This document shows, piece by piece, positions 59,438 through 64,000 of a stretch of 64,000 nt of DNA. The first letter of the stretch is position 1; the number at the start of each line of letters is the position of its first letter. Below the pieces are notes generated by a model. It saw only the letters and a program-made list of their open reading frames with translations, did no database searches and was not told the origin of the DNA. A program made the position numbers and the translations under genes. Source of the DNA: Protea cynaroides (taxonomy: Eukaryota; Streptophyta; Magnoliopsida; Proteales; Proteaceae); assembly GCA_028583415.1 (NCBI GenBank), contig CM053267.1, forward strand, positions 57,901,396 through 57,965,395, read 5' to 3'.

Positions 59438-59788
59438 GGGGACATTGTTGAGTGCAAGGGAAGCTGAACCAAAATGAAGATCACCCAAGAAAGTCATTTG
59501 AGTTAGAATTTTTTTCTAAACGATGAGTCCATATCGACTCTACAATCGCATGGACCCTGGGTCATCCCAAGGTTGAATGAGAATCATTACACTTGCATGC
59601 AAAATAGAAAAGAAAGAGCACTTAACACCCCATGTGAGTGGAATCAAGAGTCAAACTCAAAATCTTCTGCTTCTTGAAACGTAGGTTTCTTGCCAATGGA
59701 GCTACCCTTTGGGGTTATCAAATTCGTTCGAGCTAGAACAATGAGTTCGCCACTTTGAAAAAGAGAATGTGATAGTAAATAGTGTTTA
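58217..59788. other. Gene-free stretch with simple repeats
   Basis: A run of 29 A lies at 58581-58609. (GA)n of about 42 bases lies at 59391-59433. At 59640-59720 the text GAGTCAAACTC and GAGCTACCCTTTGGGG on the + strand resembles reversed tRNA-like boxes of a SINE, but I cannot delimit it. The pair 57720-57840 and 58250-58460 share inverted phrases (CTCTTGACAAAAGTTA / AACTTTTGTCAAGAG), so the RTE tail sits inside an inverted-repeat pair. Confidence 0.45.
59391..59433. repeat. (GA)n microsatellite
   Basis: An uninterrupted GA dinucleotide run. Confidence 0.95.
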
Positions 59789-60063
59789 TGTTCTCTTTGG
59801 TTATAGAATTAATTATATAATATATTATGACATATGTGGTTGTTTGGTATGATTTATGATACTAATTTTGTATTAAAATAAATTAATATAATTTAAAATC
59901 TACAAATATATTAGAAAATGTTAATCACTATTATGATAATCTATTATTAGTTCTTCTTGTCTAGTGGTACCAGATAATTATTTATAACTAATAAATTTAT
60001 TCTCATAAATTATTTATCATAAATAACTCATAATATAAATATAAATTATACCAAAGAGAACCA
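59789..60063. mobile_element. Tourist-like MITE, intact copy
   Basis: It starts TGTTCTCTTTGGTTATAG and ends ATACCAAAGAGAACCA, flanked by TTA at 59786-59788 and 60064-60066. 275 bp, AT-rich, non-coding. Confidence 0.8.
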
Positions 60064-60199
60064 TTATTCTAATTATTAGTTATTACTTTCATTTAATTTC
60101 TTGCTTGTAATACCATAATGTGCTTCAATTTGCTTAGTAAAACTTAGTTCATTTTCCTCTTAGAATCCTAATTACTTCATGTAGTATCAATGTTTCTAA

Positions 60200-60437
60200 G
60201 GCTCTCTTTGGTATGTATTATAGAATTAATTATATAATACATTACAACATATTTAATTGTTTGGTATGATTTATCGTACTTATTTTTATTTAAAATAAAT
60301 ATAGGGTATTATTATGATAATTTATTATTATTATTATTTAGTATGAGTATATATATATATATATATATATATATTATCATAAATGATATTAACATAAAAA
60401 ACTCATAAACATAAATATAATTACACCAAAGAGAGCC
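60200..60437. mobile_element. Tourist-like MITE, intact copy
   Basis: It has the best-preserved ends: GGCTCTCTTTGGTAT at the left and the exact inverse CACCAAAGAGAGCC at the right, with TAA at 60197-60199 and 60438-60440. It has a 20-base (TA)n expansion at 60350-60373. It lies 136 bp from the previous copy. Confidence 0.85.
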
Positions 60438-61009
60438 TAAATCAAAGTATTAATTACAGTATCGATCATGTTCAAAATCAATCCAATCCTGATGGAATCA
60501 TGTACAGATCCAGGGAACAAAAACTTGGTTTCACAATAGAGTTGAATCAATAAAGGACTTGTTCTGATTCTCTTTCAATTCCTTGATTAGTGATTTTGGT
60601 TGGTTTCTGGCCTTAATTAGAGTACAACATATATAATAGTCTTAATTAGCACGTGTTAATTGTTGGAAAAGTGTGTACCAGAGACCACGTAATGTAATCT
60701 TGCAACTTGCATTTAATCAAGCTTAGAAGTTCTATCACTGACTGATTTCTTTCGAGAATAGGAGGTTGCAATGTCGCTATCTCTGAATCACTAGATCATA
60801 TAAGGGTCCCACTAAATCGTATAAGAGTCACTTCTTTCGAGATTTCGTGGTTGCAATGTCACTGTCTTTCAACCATTAGATCTTATAAGGGTCCACTAAA
60901 TCATACAAGGAGGGTCAGTATTATCATTTATTCATTATAGGTTAATAACACATTCTGAGATAACTAACAGTTTATAAGTCGTTATAGATCTCGAACCGAA
61001 GCTCCTGAA

Positions 61010-61745
61010 ACTGATGACATTGTTTATGATGTCCTACACTCCGACTACATTTATTCCTACTCACTGACCTATGGTTTTATAAAACTCCCCAAACTACTAT
61101 CTATCTTTGGAAAGGAAGGAATGCAGGTTTTTCTAAGCGAGCTGGTTTTGTACATGCATAAGGGACAGGCGTGGTCTGCCTCTAAATCCCGAAAGGAAGA
61201 CTGCCTAGTGGTCGGGTGAAACAGAATTCCAAAGACCCTGAGTTCGACGACTTCGCCCTCGAGAAAAGGCTGCATCACTATAGCGTCCTCTGAATGCTTT
61301 ATTTGACCGTTTACACTACCCCCAAAGAAATGGGTACATAAAATGGGAAGATCTGAACAGAGAAAGACCATAAGATGGGAAGATCTGAACAGAGAAAGAC
61401 CATAAGTGAAGAAGGTCGCGCTAAACGAATGGATACGAATGCTTTGATATATTTGATTGTAATACGTCACTCTTCATCAACTTCTGATGTTAGATTTCTA
61501 GGCTTAGACGGCTTCGAGAAGCTCGTGTTAAGTAAGCGTTTAAGACACTAGATAGACATTCTATCGACAGATTTAAAGAGGCCCTTTTCTTTTTAGGAAT
61601 GTGCTAGCGAGCTAGCGCTAGCTCTTAATCACGTTGCTTGACTGCCTACTGAAGGGCCTTTATGTTTGGCAGTTGACTACCTTCAACATGGTCTCTTCTA
61701 CACTTACATCCCGAGTATCTCCAGTCCAGTGAAACATCTTCTACT
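61010..61745. other. Possible mitochondrial-type DNA insertion
   Basis: This block differs from its surroundings: it is more balanced in base content, lacks long A/T runs, and has phrases such as GAAGGTCGCGCTAAACGAAT and GCTAGCGAGCTAGCGCTAGC that look like plant mitochondrial intergenic DNA. A - strand frame of 133 codons (61069-61470) has no known family. A 33-bp tandem duplication (ATGGGAAGATCTGAACAGAG...) lies at 61346-61405. Assignment is by style only. Confidence 0.3.
61346..61405. repeat. 33-bp tandem duplication
   Basis: The block ATGGGAAGATCTGAACAGAG plus AAAGACCATAAG occurs twice in direct tandem without change. Confidence 0.9.
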
Positions 61746-61927
61746 TTTGGTATGCATTCTTGATCTTGGATAATGGAATGCATTAGAGAATGCAGCCCAT
61801 TCTGAAACACGCTCTTTAGCCTAATCTATGATACAAGAACAAAAATGCCTCCCTTTTTTTTATCAGTTCTCATTCCATGTTAGGAATTAGATTATAGGTC
61901 AAGAACATATTTTGAGATGACAAAAAT

Positions 61928-62120
61928 AGCGTTCGGTATGCATTCTCATACTTGGATGATAGAATGTGTTAAAGAATGTAGGTCTCATATTACTGGAACA
62001 AGGTTTTCAGCCTATTATGCATTCTGAGCTTAGAACATAAATACCTCAATCTTGAGAATGCAATTCCTTATTTTGAGATTGCATTTTGAAAAATGCATTC
62101 CAAACATGCATACCAAACGC
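61928..62120. mobile_element. MITE-like element with GCGTTYGGTATGCAT ends
   Basis: The left end GCGTTCGGTATGCATTC and the right end ATGCATACCAAACGC are inverted repeats. A related half-element starts at 61748. The interior repeats GAATGCA several times. The target duplication could not be read, so the superfamily is open (hAT is possible). Confidence 0.55.
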
Positions 62121-63540
62121 AGCCTCATAGTACGTGGGGCTCCACACCCTACATTATCATCGTTCCTTTCTCAAGTACTAGGGTGATTAGTTTAGGAGAT
62201 ATATTGGGTAGCAATAAAGAAACACTAGTTTATAAGGCTCTCATGGTTCCAAATTTAACTAATATGGAATTATTTCCAACACTCCCTCTCATGTGATCCT
62301 ATTTTAGATGATAGTACACATGACATGTGATCTCTTTTTTGGTTGATCGTAAGAAGGGAACATGAAACTCTGCCATATTAAATTTTCATCTTATAAATTC
62401 AAACTATTAAATAGAGAGACTCTCAAATATATAAGACACCTAAGGTTCCAGATCTAATCAATATAAAATTATTTTAATATGAAACTCCACAAAAAGCAAT
62501 TGTTCACATTTACCCAATATGACTTAGTGTCCAAATAACTTTAGAACATGGGTCCCCCCCAAAAAAAGGTGCCATAGAGTTTCCACTAATTGATAATGGG
62601 AATCTTTGTTACCTTCGCTTTGCGTATGTGTTTGGCTCTGAAATGCGCATGCACCATAATTAATGCAGGACCATAATATCATGTATCTTTTTCCCCTTTT
62701 TATACTATGCTTGCATTGGTTGTCTAAAGATGTTCAATAAAAATTCTTCTTTACACAGGAGTTGCTGTTGTAGTTTTCACTATTTTCTTTCATAGATGAG
62801 TATACCCTAGATTGGTGGTAAGTCAATTTTTTGGGTTACAGCATCTTGAATTTTTCTTTTGGGAGTTCATAAGAAAAATGTAAGGTCTTTTTAACCATTA
62901 AATATTTTTATTAATTCTTTTTCAAAATTTTATTTTACCATATGGATAGATTTTTGTAAGAATATAATGGGGTTTTATCAATTTTGTGACAAAAGTTTAA
63001 AAACTCAGAATCAGATACGGGATTGACCTCCACCGAATACGATTGGAGTAAGCAAACAGATGTGAATTGGGTACGGTACTGTTAATTCTAAGTTGAATTG
63101 GCTATTATGCAGATTCCAATCAGATTTTTAGAATTTTGTTTGCTAGTTAATGTGGTGAGATTAATTCAAATTGAGACTTGATGTATCAGTAAAACTTAGT
63201 TTGGTTGTAAAGGAAATTAAAGAAAAGAAAAGTGAAAATTTTCGAACATAAAAAATGAAACTTTTATAGTTATTACGTAACCTGATTGTATAAATAACCT
63301 AAATTTTTTACAATATTTAGTAATAATACTTTTTAGATGTGATTTTTATTTTTATTTTTCAAATGCAAGTATTTGGATGTAAAATAAAATGTAAAAAAAA
63401 AAATTAATAACTAAATATAAAATAATTTGGAGTTAGTTATATAGTCATGTGAATAACATATGCTGAACAGTGACGTTCTTATCACCTTACACCAAGTAAG
63501 AAAACTTATAACTAGATCTATCATGGACATTGGGAAGGTG
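62121..63540. other. Gene-free stretch
   Basis: 62375-62490 shares the order of phrases (ATTAAATTTTCATCT, AATTCAAACTA, AGAGACTCT, AATATATAAG, GGTTCCAG) with the LTR-like sequence at 28088-28180, so it is probably another degenerate retroelement LTR. The rest holds nothing recognisable. Confidence 0.4.
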
Positions 63541-64000
63541 ACTTGTCATTCCCCTTTTTAGAAGGTTGCTTTGGGGGATTCTGAAATGGCTAGAAAAAGA
63601 TGCGCAAGGAGATAAGAGTGCTGGTTTTGAGCTAACTCACTCAGTCCGTGACTCTGCGAGGTGAATGACCATTCTTTTAACCAAGGGTCCTTTGATTCTC
63701 CTCCGAGTTCCAATGAAATCAGAAGCCTTGATGCTAGGCCTTCGGAAGCTTTTCCTAATTTTGAGTAGTTAGGAGTTCTTAGTTCTACTTCACCGATTTT
63801 GAGAAGCAATACCTGCTTTCAAACACTTTCTGGTCATATTTGAGATCTAACAAAAAAGAGTCTTTGTATTGATCTTTGGTTCTTTTTGGCTTTCTAAAGG
63901 CTTGCTCTGGTCTTGGTTGCTTAAGATTAGTTGTATTTCTGAGGTGGTCATTTTCCTTGTTTTTTGGCATCCTATTTTAATGGGAGAGTGGGAGACTTGA
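63541..64000. other. Possible second mitochondrial-type block at the window end
   Basis: It is more balanced in base content than its surroundings, with phrases such as CTCAGTCCGTGACTCTGCGA and CCAAGGGTCCTTTGATTCTC. Two short - strand frames (83 and 61 codons) show no family. It could be organellar or element DNA continuing beyond the window. Confidence 0.25.

Overview
This is a window of nuclear DNA from a flowering plant. It is AT-rich, its genes contain introns with GT/AG borders, and it is crowded with plant-type transposable elements. I cannot name the species. I support three host genes: one long nine-exon oxidoreductase gene on the + strand (16529-30106) and two nearly identical patatin-like genes on the - strand (43433-44831 and 51724-53122). 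Nearly everything else is mobile DNA, much of it nested.

Layout. 1-2854: gene-free, with old element debris. 2855-7874: a CACTA-type DNA transposon whose interior holds broken exons of a host alpha-galactosidase gene on the - strand. 7875-14391: gene-free, with a 97-bp tandem repeat, a foldback MITE, and elements of a GGGGTGTCAA-ended family, one of them nested in a Tourist-like MITE. 14392-16207: a Mutator-like element (MULE) with long inverted repeats. 16529-30106: a FAD/NAD(P)-binding, renalase-like oxidoreductase, probably plastid-targeted. Its 6-kb fifth intron holds a miniature LTR element (TRIM) split by a 2.5-kb solo LTR, plus an RTE-type LINE tail; its eighth intron holds a second TRIM fragment in the opposite orientation. 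31359-41090: a SINE-like element, MITEs and two decayed L1-type LINEs, one of them carrying a 145-bp foldback element with a clean 9-bp target duplication.

42275-56965 is a direct tandem duplication. Unit 1 (about 42275-50565) and unit 2 (about 50600-56965) each carry one patatin-like gene with the same two-exon structure and TATA box; the proteins are 428 residues and about 96% identical. Both have Asp in place of the catalytic Ser of the esterase box. Unit 1 has a 1.6-kb MULE at 48252-49861 that unit 2 lacks, so unit 2 preserves the empty site. This MULE carries a fragment of a MORF/DAG organellar RNA-editing-factor gene and is therefore a Pack-MULE. Its ends match those of the 14392 MULE while the cargo differs.

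56966-64000: gene-free. It holds an RTE LINE tail with a (TTG)n end, two Tourist-like MITEs with TTA/TAA target duplications, another MITE-like element, and two stretches that resemble plant mitochondrial DNA in style (uncertain).

The three host genes show no sign of acting together. The main interest is the record of gene-fragment capture, nesting and relative dating that the elements leave.
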